Position numbers and translations under genes: made by a program. Below are positions 1-8,400 of a stretch of 22,618 nt of DNA, piece after piece; the stretch's first letter is position 1; every line of letters starts with the position of its first letter. The notes below the pieces were generated by a model. The model was not told the origin of the DNA. It saw nothing but the letters and a program-made list of their open reading frames with translations, and searched no databases. Source of the stretch: CAZADA01 sp964636945 (lineage in GTDB: Bacteria > Pseudomonadota > Alphaproteobacteria > Caulobacterales > Maricaulaceae); the NCBI GenBank assembly GCA_964636945.1, contig CAZWVH010000049.1, positions 1 through 22,618 on the forward strand, written 5' to 3'.

Positions 1-12
1 TGCTTGAGCGCG

Positions 13-55
13 GGTGCGGTTCGAGGTCAGTCCTCTCGCCCGCACCATCATTTTT
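13..55 (+). terminator. Hairpin followed by T-run, possible terminator of an upstream gene
   Basis: GGTGCGG (13-19) pairs with CCGCACC (40-46). Inside it GAGG (23-26) pairs with CCTC (32-35). The hairpin is followed by ATCATTTTT, with five T at 51-55, which fits a rho-independent terminator for a plus-strand gene left of the window. The same bases can be read as the 3' end of a tRNA, given as a separate entry. Confidence 0.4.
29..47 (+). other. tRNA-Leu-like 3' end fragment
   Basis: The 19 bases AGTCCTCTCGCCCGCACCA look like the 3' half of a T-stem, an acceptor strand, an A discriminator and CCA, as at the end of many bacterial tRNA-Leu genes. A T-run follows at 51-55. The preceding bases contain TTCGA (20-24), but the 5 bases before that loop do not pair with those after it, so no normal T-arm forms. 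Either this is a tRNA-derived scar such as an attachment site, or the resemblance is chance within a terminator hairpin. Confidence 0.22.
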
Positions 56-226
56 GCGCTATCGCTCGCGACGTTGCGCTCGCTGCTTGAGCGCGGTTGT
101 AAATGGCTAATCCCAATGATGCGTTCGGCCCACAAAACGCCCACGTGATCTTGCATGCCGTAGCTCGCCATTGATCCCATGCAGCAGAACCGCATAGTGA
201 AATGGGAAGCCACCGGGGAGTTCAGC

Positions 227-1099
227 ATGATTGCCATCACATCGCGTCGCGCCAATTGGCCAGTTGGGGCACATCAGTGCACGCTGGCGGTTGTGTTATT
301 TGTGTTGGTGGGCTGCGCGACCAGCGACCCTTACCCAGAACTGGCTCAGCGCCGCGCTAATGCCGTGGCGGACGCCGAGGCGTTGGGGGAGAGAGGGGAA
401 GGCTACCGGACGGAGCATGCCGCGATTGCCCGCGCCGCCATCGCAGAGGCGCCCAACGCGGAATTGCCAGTCCCGCGACGAATTGATCTTTATGCGCTGG
501 GCGTTGACGCCGCTCGTGTGTCGCAGGACGCTGGTGTGATCGATCAAAGCCAAGACTGGGCCCAATCGGGCGCACAGTTGTGTGCGGCTTTGCCGGTGGA
601 GTCCCAAGCCGCCTCTGCGGGTTCTTGCGATTTGCTTGACATCTACCATGTCATTTTCGGCGGTGAACACGCGGTGGATGAAATGACCGCCGCCGCTGCT
701 GAAGCCGGTCGCGCCCCGTCCGACTTGGAATTTGCCGAACTTGAGGAGCTCACACGCACTTTCACCGACCGGTTCGTGACCGAATGGACTGACCTCACGA
801 CGTCTGACCCTGGCGTGACGTTGCTGGAGTTGAATGAATGGACGCAGCAGGCCCAATTGGATCAATGGTGCGCCTATCGTTCGGTCAGCGGGCTGGAGGC
901 GTTGCGTTCCGTCGCCGCCAATTCACGCGAGGCCTTCCAGCTGCGGGACGCCATGCGCGAACGCTACCTGGCCGCGCGCGCTCTCGCCGCTCCATTGCTG
1001 ACCTACGCGCCGCCTGGCTCGATAGTACAGCCCATCAGCACCCGACCGCGCGATGAAGACTACGCTGACGCCGTTTGCGCGGAACTGGGCGCGCAATGA
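227..1099 (+). CDS. Putative lipoprotein of unknown function
   Basis: This 290-residue protein matches no family that I recognise. Residues 19-30 form a hydrophobic stretch ending in the lipobox LVGC, so Cys30 should be lipidated and the protein anchored to the outer or inner membrane on the periplasmic side. The mature part is Ala/Glu-rich and probably mostly helical, with four further cysteines that could form disulfides. I chose the ATG at 227 because GGGGAG (215-220) lies 6 bases upstream and the signal peptide then has a normal length. An in-frame ATG at 179 would add 16 residues and has no clear ribosome binding site. The stop overlaps the start of the NhaC-type gene in an ATGA junction, so the two are almost certainly co-transcribed. 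A role linked to that transporter is inference only. Confidence 0.8.
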   Translation: MIAITSRRANWPVGAHQCTLAVVLFVLVGCATSDPYPELAQRRANAVADAEALGERGEGYRTEHAAIARAAIAEAPNAELPVPRRIDLYALGVDAARVSQDAGVIDQSQDWAQSGAQLCAALPVESQAASAGSCDLLDIYHVIFGGEHAVDEMTAAAAEAGRAPSDLEFAELEELTRTFTDRFVTEWTDLTTSDPGVTLLELNEWTQQAQLDQWCAYRSVSGLEALRSVAANSREAFQLRDAMRERYLAARALAAPLLTYAPPGSIVQPISTRPRDEDYADAVCAELGAQ

Positions 1100-2475
1100 C
1101 CGATACACAATTGGACGGACTGTGGTCCGCGCTCGCACTGGCGCCGCCGCTGGTCGCCTTGGGCCTGGCGCTGTGGCGCAAGAATGTGGTGGTGGCCCTG
1201 CTCGGCGGGATCCTCGCCTCGGAGGTCTTGCAGCGGATCGATGCGCCGTGGCGCGGCGTGCTCGCTGTAGTTGACCGCACAACTGATGCGCTCGCCAGCG
1301 GATATAACGCACGCGTCCTCACCTTTTGTCTGATGGTGGGCGGTCTGGCCGCATTGATGGAGCGATCGGGCGGAATCGCGGCTTTCGTGCGCATGCTGAC
1401 CAATTGGGGACTGGGGCGCACCCGCGGCGGGGCTGGAGCGATTACATCGCTGACAGGCATTGTGGTGTTCATTGACACCAATCTGAGCCTGTTCACGTCC
1501 GCATTCGTCGGCAAGCCGCTGTTCGACAAGCTGAAGCTTTCGCGAGCCCGCTTGGCCTACATCATCGATTCCACCTGCGCGCCGGTGAGCGTGTTGGTGC
1601 TGATCAATGGCTGGGGCGCCTATGCGTTGGGACTACTGGGTGAGTACGAAATCAATCCGCTGCAAACGCTGGTCTACAGCGTACCACTGAATTTTTATGC
1701 GCTATTGGCCGTGAGCGTGGCGGTGTTTACCGCCGTTTCGGGCAAGGCATATGGGCCGCTGGCCCGCGCCAGCGAGGACGCCATAGATGCCGACACCCGA
1801 GTGATCCCAACACCGACCAAGCCGCGCTATATGTTGGTTCCGATTCTGATCATGTTGATCGGCGTCCCCTTATTCATGGTGTGGACGGGGGACGGCAATA
1901 TCCTGGACGGCGAGGGCGAGCGGGCCGTGCTGTGGAGTGTCAGTCTCGGCCTCCTGATTGTTTTTCTGATGACCTGGCTTGATCGAATTGAGCGTCCTCA
2001 CGTGTTGGGCGAATGGACGTTTGATGGCGTGGGCAAGCTGCTCGAGCCGGTGTTCATCATTCTATTGTCCATGGCGTTCGGGGCCAGCCTCAATGCACTG
2101 GGGGCAGGGCAAGTTCTGGCCGACGCGTTGGGCGACCGACTGCCGACTGCCGTCATCCCGGCGGCTGTGTTCGTTCTGGCTGGCGTCATTGCATTCACCA
2201 CCGGGACGAGCTGGGGCACGTTTGCCGTGATGTTTCCGCTCGCCATGCCGCTGGCGCTCAGTGTGGGCGCACCGCCGTCTTTGGTGGCCGCCGCGGTGCT
2301 GGGCGGAGGCGTGTTTGGCGACCATTGCTCGCCAATCTCTGACACCACGGTGATTGCCTCATTGGCGGCCGGATGTGATCACTTTGACCATGTGCGGACA
2401 CAATTGCCCTACGCGCTCACCATCGGCGCCGTGACGGCAGTACTTTATCTGATTGTCGGCGTGTTTTGGGCCTAA
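1096..2475 (+). CDS. NhaC-family Na+/H+ antiporter-like transporter
   Basis: This 459-residue, strongly hydrophobic inner-membrane protein has about a dozen predicted membrane segments. Family signatures are the DSTCAPVSVLVLINGWGAY region in the first half and GDHCSPISD with following residues (about 408-416) in the second, both typical of NhaC-type antiporters. These exchange Na+ or Li+ for protons, or in some subgroups carry amino acids or organic acids, so the substrate is not certain. The ATG at 1096 overlaps the stop of the lipoprotein gene (ATGA), indicating translational coupling. A TTG at 1075 is in frame but less likely. The gene ends convergently towards the M14 peptidase gene, and no T-rich terminator is visible after it. 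The only structures downstream are the GC-rich inverted repeats at 2515-2618. Confidence 0.88.
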   Translation: MTDTQLDGLWSALALAPPLVALGLALWRKNVVVALLGGILASEVLQRIDAPWRGVLAVVDRTTDALASGYNARVLTFCLMVGGLAALMERSGGIAAFVRMLTNWGLGRTRGGAGAITSLTGIVVFIDTNLSLFTSAFVGKPLFDKLKLSRARLAYIIDSTCAPVSVLVLINGWGAYALGLLGEYEINPLQTLVYSVPLNFYALLAVSVAVFTAVSGKAYGPLARASEDAIDADTRVIPTPTKPRYMLVPILIMLIGVPLFMVWTGDGNILDGEGERAVLWSVSLGLLIVFLMTWLDRIERPHVLGEWTFDGVGKLLEPVFIILLSMAFGASLNALGAGQVLADALGDRLPTAVIPAAVFVLAGVIAFTTGTSWGTFAVMFPLAMPLALSVGAPPSLVAAAVLGGGVFGDHCSPISDTTVIASLAAGCDHFDHVRTQLPYALTIGAVTAVLYLIVGVFWA

Positions 2476-2479
2476 ACAC

Positions 2480-2682
2480 CGCCACGAAACACGGCGTTTG
2501 CGGGTAACGGGGAGGGCGGGTCAAGCAAAGCGCAGCGACGCGGACCCGCCGAACAAGGTTGGCTCATTAGCATCGGCCGTGGCGGGTCCGTCCGGACCAA
2601 CCGGCCTTGACCCGTCCAGCGGTCATGCGCGTTTCGATTATCGCGGCGGCGAGGCGTGCGCCGCGCCACGAAACACGGCGTT
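2480..2682. repeat. Direct repeat of a gene end flanking nested inverted repeats
   Basis: A 19-base sequence, CGCCACGAAACACGGCGTT, occurs at 2480-2498 and 2664-2682, 184 bases apart. The second copy lies in the last codons of the M14 peptidase gene (minus strand, encoding NAVFRG). The first lies beyond that gene's stop, against the stop of the NhaC-type gene. Between them are GGCGGGTC (2515-2522) pairing with GACCCGCC (2543-2550), GGTCCG/CGGACC (2585-2590 and 2593-2598), and a 12-base arm at 2514-2525 that pairs with 2607-2618 with one mismatch. The non-coding part 2476-2637 holds no gene. This resembles a REP or small palindromic element inserted at a gene end, and it may also act as a bidirectional transcription barrier. 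Confidence 0.6.
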
Positions 2683-5307
2683 GGCCAGGAGCACGTTGAG
2701 GCCATCCAGATAGCCGCGCACGGTGGGGTCTTGGGTAAAGGCAATCACATAACCGCGCCCCGTTGGCTCAACCGTCACGAACGGCTTGTGCGCAAGTTGG
2801 GCTCGCGTTTCCTCGTACCAATACCCCGAGGCCGCCACGTCATCCGGGCCGGCGAACGAGACCACAGTATGGCCATTGTCGCGCGAGAGCGGCGCGTAAA
2901 TTGCTGAACCGCGCATCAACACATTGACCGTGGGCGCGATGCCCGCCGACATCCAGTGATCAAAGTCTGTTTGCGCCTTTGCCAATACGCCCAATGCATA
3001 ATCGGGCGAGCGTGTGGCTGGTGTTTGGGCGTCACCCAATTCCTCCGCTGATGTGATCAGCGTGGCGTCCACAGGCCCCGAGCCGGACTCTCCGCCAGCG
3101 TCGCCCTTGGCCGCCAACTCCCGGCGTAGTGACGATAGCCCCGTATCTTCGTGAGCCACAAATCCAATGGCGTCATCAAGCGCGATCAAAACGCCCCCAC
3201 GGCGCACCCATGCCCCCAGTGTTTCCACGCCATTTTTGCCCAGCTCATTGGCGTAATTTCCACCATCGGGCAGGATCAGCACATCGAAGGTGTCCAATAG
3301 GTCTGAACCCAAATCGTCAGTGCGAATTGGGATTGTGGGATAGCCAAGTTGCCGCTCTAGCACAAACCGCGTTGCTCCGGCCGACAGCGGATTGGTGGGC
3401 GTATCCCAGGCGATGGCGACGCGCGGAGCGAGGTGTTTGACCACATTATCGCTGCCAAAATTGGGCCCAGAGCTGACCCAACCGGAATCCACGCCAATGA
3501 CATCTGCGCCTGACGCATCCGCCAAGGTCGCAAGTCGGTCAGCCAGATCGTCTGAATTGTCGGCGATTGGAAAAATCAACGTTCCCGCGGGGTATTCCTG
3601 ATCGTCCAAGGTGAACGGCAAATCGGTGGAGTGCACAGTGATCCCGGCATTCAGCGACGCCGCCAGCAGCCGTACAGCGGACGTGGAGCCCCAGGGCGCG
3701 AGAAACGCCAACTCTGCGTCCGGATTGATCAATGCGCCGGGACGGATGGGCGTGGGTTCCACGGGAGATAGATCGCCGGAGACGCTCGCCGCACAGGTGG
3801 CGACCTCCAAATTGTACATCAAAGGCATGGACCATGCGGTGACGTCATACAGCTCCACCGACAGGCCTTTGGCGCGCCGGCGCTCTTGTTCTTCCATGAA
3901 TTCCGGATCCACCGCCACGTCGGCCGCGAGAATGTTGCGGGCCAAGCGACCGGCCGGTTGGTCAATGCCGATCACATAGGCGCCAGCGTCAAAGTCGGTG
4001 CGACAGGCCGTAATTGTTTCGTTGGCCTCAAACACCTCAATGCCTTGGGCGGCGAGAACGGCGGCAAGCTTATCGGCCGAGCCCTGATCGGTCTGACGGG
4101 GAATGATATATGTGCGGTCATCGCGCGCCGCGCCTTCGCTGATTGCGCTTGAGCGATAATCGTAAAACTCTCGCAAAAAGCGCTCGCGATTCACCGCAGC
4201 AGTTTCCGCAGTGGCCAAAGAGGCCGTGAAATGGTGCAACACAGTTTTGGCATAGGTCAGCGTGGTTCCGTCCGACCGAGTGGCCAGCAGTCCGCGCGCG
4301 CTTGCCTGTTCGTAGGTTGTCCCAATGGCGCCGTGAAACAGTGGCCATGCAGCACCGTACCCCGGATATTGGGCGTCGAAGACTTCACGTGTGTAGTAAG
4401 CGAACCCTTCGCGCTCGAAATAGCGAGCATTGTTGCGTCCAATCACGTCAAGGGCTTCACGTTGGGACGCAGTGATGTCGGGATTGTAAGGATCGGCCTC
4501 TGGGGCGAAGTAAAAGGTCGAATTCGTGCCCATCTCATGCAAATCGACAAAGATGAGCGGCATCCAGTCCAAAAACGCCGCCACGCGCGCGCGCGTTTCA
4601 GGTTGCGTCAGCGCAAACCAATCGCGGTTCATATCGAACAAATAGTGGTTCACGCGTCCAGACGGCCAGCGTTCATTGCGTTCGGCCGAGATCGCGCTGC
4701 CGGACGGTTCAAGGCCCAATGTGTCGTAGTAATGGTTGACGAACCGATCGCGACCATCCGGGTTCTGGACCGGATCGATGAACACGATGGCGTTGTCGAG
4801 GATCGACTCCACGACGTCGTCATCCTCGGCAGCCAACAGATGATAGGCCGTAATCATGGCCGCGTCGGACGGAGAGATTTCATTGCCGTGAACGCTATAG
4901 GCCAACCAGACTGAACCGGGCAGCTCGTCGATCAGTGCATCGGCCTCGCGTGGCGGGGTTGTGCGCGGATCGGCCAAACGGCGCATGCCGTCTTGGATAT
5001 CTTCCAGACTTTCCATGTTTTCGGGCGACGCAATAACAGCATAGACCAATTCGCGCCCCTGCCAGCTTCGGCCCATGTCCACGACCTTGATCCGGTCGGG
5101 CGCCGCGTCTTCTAACGCGCGAAAATAAGCGACAACGTCGGCGGATGGTGTGATGCGCGCACCCGCCGGTGAACCCAAGACCGCGTTCACTGTGGGTATT
5201 GACGGGTCATAATCCACGTCCGGTTGAAAGTCTTGGGCCTGTGCGCTCACGACAGCTATGCCGCAAATGCCAATGGAAACTGCAAGATAACGCAATGCCC
5301 GCAACAT
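2638..5307 (-). CDS. Secreted M14-family zinc carboxypeptidase
   Basis: This 889-residue exported metallopeptidase has a signal peptide at residues 1-25 ending SAQAQ. The M14 catalytic domain (about 45-400) shows every key element: HGNE with zinc ligands His140 and Glu143, the NPDGRDR arginine segment (182-188), the carboxylate-binding pair Asn227-Arg228 in DMNRDW, third zinc ligand His257 in DLHEMG, and catalytic Glu333 in TYEQAS. The C-terminal half includes a stretch (ILPDGG and following) resembling a class I amidotransferase/DJ-1-type fold, as in other long M14 proteins. It should trim C-terminal residues from peptides in the periplasm or outside the cell. The start at 5307 is chosen for GAGG five bases upstream and the signal peptide. 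The gene follows a large TonB-dependent receptor gene on the same strand with a 146-base spacer, suggesting peptide breakdown and uptake. The last codons are repeated beyond the stop. Confidence 0.9.
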   Translation of the reverse strand: MLRALRYLAVSIGICGIAVVSAQAQDFQPDVDYDPSIPTVNAVLGSPAGARITPSADVVAYFRALEDAAPDRIKVVDMGRSWQGRELVYAVIASPENMESLEDIQDGMRRLADPRTTPPREADALIDELPGSVWLAYSVHGNEISPSDAAMITAYHLLAAEDDDVVESILDNAIVFIDPVQNPDGRDRFVNHYYDTLGLEPSGSAISAERNERWPSGRVNHYLFDMNRDWFALTQPETRARVAAFLDWMPLIFVDLHEMGTNSTFYFAPEADPYNPDITASQREALDVIGRNNARYFEREGFAYYTREVFDAQYPGYGAAWPLFHGAIGTTYEQASARGLLATRSDGTTLTYAKTVLHHFTASLATAETAAVNRERFLREFYDYRSSAISEGAARDDRTYIIPRQTDQGSADKLAAVLAAQGIEVFEANETITACRTDFDAGAYVIGIDQPAGRLARNILAADVAVDPEFMEEQERRRAKGLSVELYDVTAWSMPLMYNLEVATCAASVSGDLSPVEPTPIRPGALINPDAELAFLAPWGSTSAVRLLAASLNAGITVHSTDLPFTLDDQEYPAGTLIFPIADNSDDLADRLATLADASGADVIGVDSGWVSSGPNFGSDNVVKHLAPRVAIAWDTPTNPLSAGATRFVLERQLGYPTIPIRTDDLGSDLLDTFDVLILPDGGNYANELGKNGVETLGAWVRRGGVLIALDDAIGFVAHEDTGLSSLRRELAAKGDAGGESGSGPVDATLITSAEELGDAQTPATRSPDYALGVLAKAQTDFDHWMSAGIAPTVNVLMRGSAIYAPLSRDNGHTVVSFAGPDDVAASGYWYEETRAQLAHKPFVTVEPTGRGYVIAFTQDPTVRGYLDGLNVLLANAVFRGAAHASPPR

Positions 5308-5390
5308 GATGACCTCGATCGTGGTTTGGAAAGCCGCCTGAGGCGACATTCGACGCGCGTGCAATCAATCCGTCAAGACCAAGAGGCGAT

Positions 5391-5422
5391 TGTGCGGCGC
5401 GATGGACCCATCACGCCGCACA
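5391..5422 (-). other. Strong intercistronic hairpin between receptor and peptidase genes
   Basis: TGTGCGGCG (5391-5399) pairs perfectly with CGCCGCACA (5414-5422). After one mismatch, an inner GATG/CATC stem (5401-5404, 5409-5412) closes a 4-base loop. No T-run follows on either strand. It lies downstream of the receptor stop and about 84 bases before the peptidase start, so it may be a weak terminator, an mRNA 3'-end stabiliser or a processing site that sets the ratio of the two proteins. Confidence 0.5.
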
Positions 5423-5453
5423 TCCGCTGATTGCCGCCACGCGAACGCTTCAG

Positions 5454-8400
5454 CTAGAGGGTGACTGTCGCGCCGACAAAGACGTAGCGGCCGCGCGGAT
5501 TCACTGGCCAAGCAAACTCCGTGATGAAGGGTTCTTCATCGGTGATGTTGTTGATCCCGCCGAACACGGTGACGGTGTCGCTAACATCATAGCTGGCCAC
5601 CACATCGTGGATGAAGGTGTCGTCCACAAAACCGGCCGAGCCATATTGTACATCGGCAGTTTCAACTTCCACCGCGCGCAAGCCTTGTTCACCTTGATAC
5701 TGGACTTCGTAAGAGACTGTGAGCGCATCCCATTGCGCCTGGACCCCGCCGCGGCCACCCCATTCTGGACGCCGAATTTCGCCGAGTTCAGGATTTACAT
5801 CGGACGGGTCGCCAGGATTGAAGAAGAAATCAATCTCATTCACGTAAGTGGCCGTGCCGTAGACAGACCAACCCACTCCGAACGCGTCAAAGTCATAGCT
5901 TGCCGCAAAATCAATACCGGACGATTCGATGGCGCCGAAATTGATCTGCGTTTGATTGAGGAAATTAAATCCCAAAAAGGTTCCGCTATCAGGGTCACGG
6001 TCCCGGGTGAATTGTCCGCAGAAATTGTTCGGGAAATCGCTTGAGTCATAGCATTGGTTGACAGTGTCCTGAGCCGAGACCGCGACGATCGCGTCTTCGA
6101 TCTCAATATCCCAATAGTCCACGGTGACCGTGAGCCCGTCGATAAACGATGGCTCGGCCACAAAGCCAATGGTGTAGGTGTCGGCGGTTTCTTCAATCAG
6201 GTCTGGATTGCCGCCGGTGGTGCCAGAAAACCGGCCCGTGAGCGGGTCTTCAAAGCCTGCAGGAATCCCATCGGCAAGACAGTTCGCCGCACGGGTGGCG
6301 GCGCGTTCAGGGTCGGATTGGGCCAAGGCGTCGATTTCCGACTGTTCACACGGATCGACGGGACGGAACGTGGTGCCTTGGGCGGGTGAGAACAGCTCAA
6401 AAATGTTCGGCGCCCGCACAGCTTGCGACAGCGTGCCGCGAAACCGCAGAGATGGTGTTGGCGCGTACTCAAACCCAGCTTTCCAGGTTTCAACGCCACC
6501 AATGGTGGAATAGTCGGAATATCGAAATGCGCCTTCAATGACCAAAGCATGGGTCCATAATTGGTCGGCCAGCAGGGGAACCGACACTTCGGCGAAGAAC
6601 TCGGTGACGTCAAAGCCGCCATCTTCGTTCTCCGTGACAATCGAGGAATCAAAATCCAGCGAGTCGTTTCCAGACACGTCTCCGGCCAGCGTTCCTGCTT
6701 CAACGGCATTGGCGGGATCATCATTGAGGGGACCATTCGGCAGGTCGATGGGAATCACGCCGCGGGTCAAGCCATTAAAGTCGCTGGTGCTTTCCTCGTC
6801 GCGATATTCGAAGCCGACGGCGAAATCGATTGGTCCCGCGGGCAACTCGAAAAACTCCGATGAATCACCGATCAACGTCCCCGCCAGCACGGTTTGTTCT
6901 AGTTTAAAGCGGTCCTTCAGCGTGGTGGTGACGAAGTCGACCGCTTCTTGGCCGAGGCCGCCCACGCCACCGAACAGATTCGCCGGCGCACAAGACCCGT
7001 CATCGGGCAGGAAGGTGAAAAAACCCGTGTCAAAGAAGGGAAATGGCGATGTGTTCTCTGGTGGTTGACCGGTGAGGGACGAGCGGCAAACCGGATTGCC
7101 TGCCGCATCGGTTGTCGCGTCCACAGCAGCGAACCAACGATCTTCGATGCGTGCATTGCGATCAATCGACGTGCGTTCGAACTCGCCATAACTTGCGGTG
7201 AGCTCATAATTCCAGCCAAAGAACGCATCCCCACGCACGCCGCCCACAAACTGGAGGGTTTCACGCTTTTCGCTGTCATTGTTCAAACCGAGGTCTGTTT
7301 GGTCACGCGTGACGAACAGGCCGCCGGTCTGGTTGGCCAAATCCTGCAATTCAAGAGGAATGAACGGGTTGTCCGGGCCCACGAACAACAAGTCGTTGAA
7401 CGTATTAACGCCGCCGCGGCTGATGGCTTCTTGGAAAGCGTAATTCACGCTGCCAAACAGTTCAGCTTTTGGTGTGAGTTGATATGAGCCACCCACATTA
7501 AGAACGATCGCGTCGCTCTCTGGCACTATGGTCTCATCGTCGGTGGTATTGCCGATGCCGTCGCCACCAAACTGGTTGGCGCTGCTGGCGATCACACCAT
7601 CTTGGAAGGGACGGATTTGGCCGTTGTCGCCAACCACCCAACACCCGGCAAACACCTGACCGATGAAGCTTTGCTGGCAATCATCCACGCCATCGCCGTC
7701 CACATCCACACCGGGCGCCAATCCAAAGTCGCCGGGCGTGATGACGCCGCGAGCGGAGCTGATGGCGAAGGTGGGCTGGCGGTCAATAAAACGAGTGGGC
7801 GCATTCGCCGCGCGGTCGCACAGCGCCTGTTCTTGCGGCGTGAGGTTTGCGCCAATTCCCGCAGCAAAGTCGGCGCAATCATCGGGAATGCTGGACCCGA
7901 AACCGAAGGCATTGAAGAAGTTGGGCGTGGTTGTGGGATCAAGCTCGCCAGCCTGAAAGCGCAAGGCCGGGTTTGGATAGTCATCTGCGCGCCCGTTATT
8001 GCGTGAAAAATCGCGGTCGCCGGCGAGCAATCCGGCGTCTTTGCGATACTCGGCAGCCACAGTGATATTGCCGCGATCGTCGGCGAAGTTCTTGCCCCAA
8101 ATACCGCCGACGAGGAATTGTTCTGCGTCGCCCTCACCGGAAATGCCGCCACGCGCGGTAAATTCCGCGCCCTCATACCGATCACGCAGAATGAAGTTCA
8201 CAACCCCCGTCACGGCGTCGGAGCCATAGACCGCCGACGCGCCGCCCGTGAGCACTTCCACTCGTTCTACCAGCAGGGAGGGGATGGAGCCGATATCCAC
8301 CGACGCTGTGCCTTCAACGCCGGGCACATAGCGACGCCCGTCAACCAGCACGAGCGTGCGTTCAGGTCCAAGGCCACGCAGCTCGAGAACTTGACCGCCA

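Larger units (their letters stand above)
1..96. repeat. Short direct repeat at the left edge
   Basis: The 13-base sequence TGCTTGAGCGCGG occurs at 1-13 and again at 84-96. The first copy touches the window edge, so the repeat may extend outside. The region 1-226 contains no convincing gene. Apart from this repeat and the hairpin at 13-55, I see only the ribosome binding site of the next gene. Chance is a real alternative for so short a match. Confidence 0.35.

Noticed and set aside
1..60. A complete tRNA gene running into the left edge
   Set aside because: The bases before the TTCGA at 20-24 do not pair with those after it, so no T-arm forms, and the 5' part is outside the window. Only the 3'-end resemblance is reported.
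2453..2713. Open frame of 86 codons on the plus strand between the NhaC-type and M14 genes
   Set aside because: It crosses the repeat-rich spacer and the end of the M14 gene antisense, has no ribosome binding site and has a low-complexity translation.
4231..4914. Open frame of 227 codons antisense to the M14 peptidase
   Set aside because: It is a shadow of the GC-rich coding strand. The opposite strand encodes the complete M14 catalytic domain with all active-site residues.
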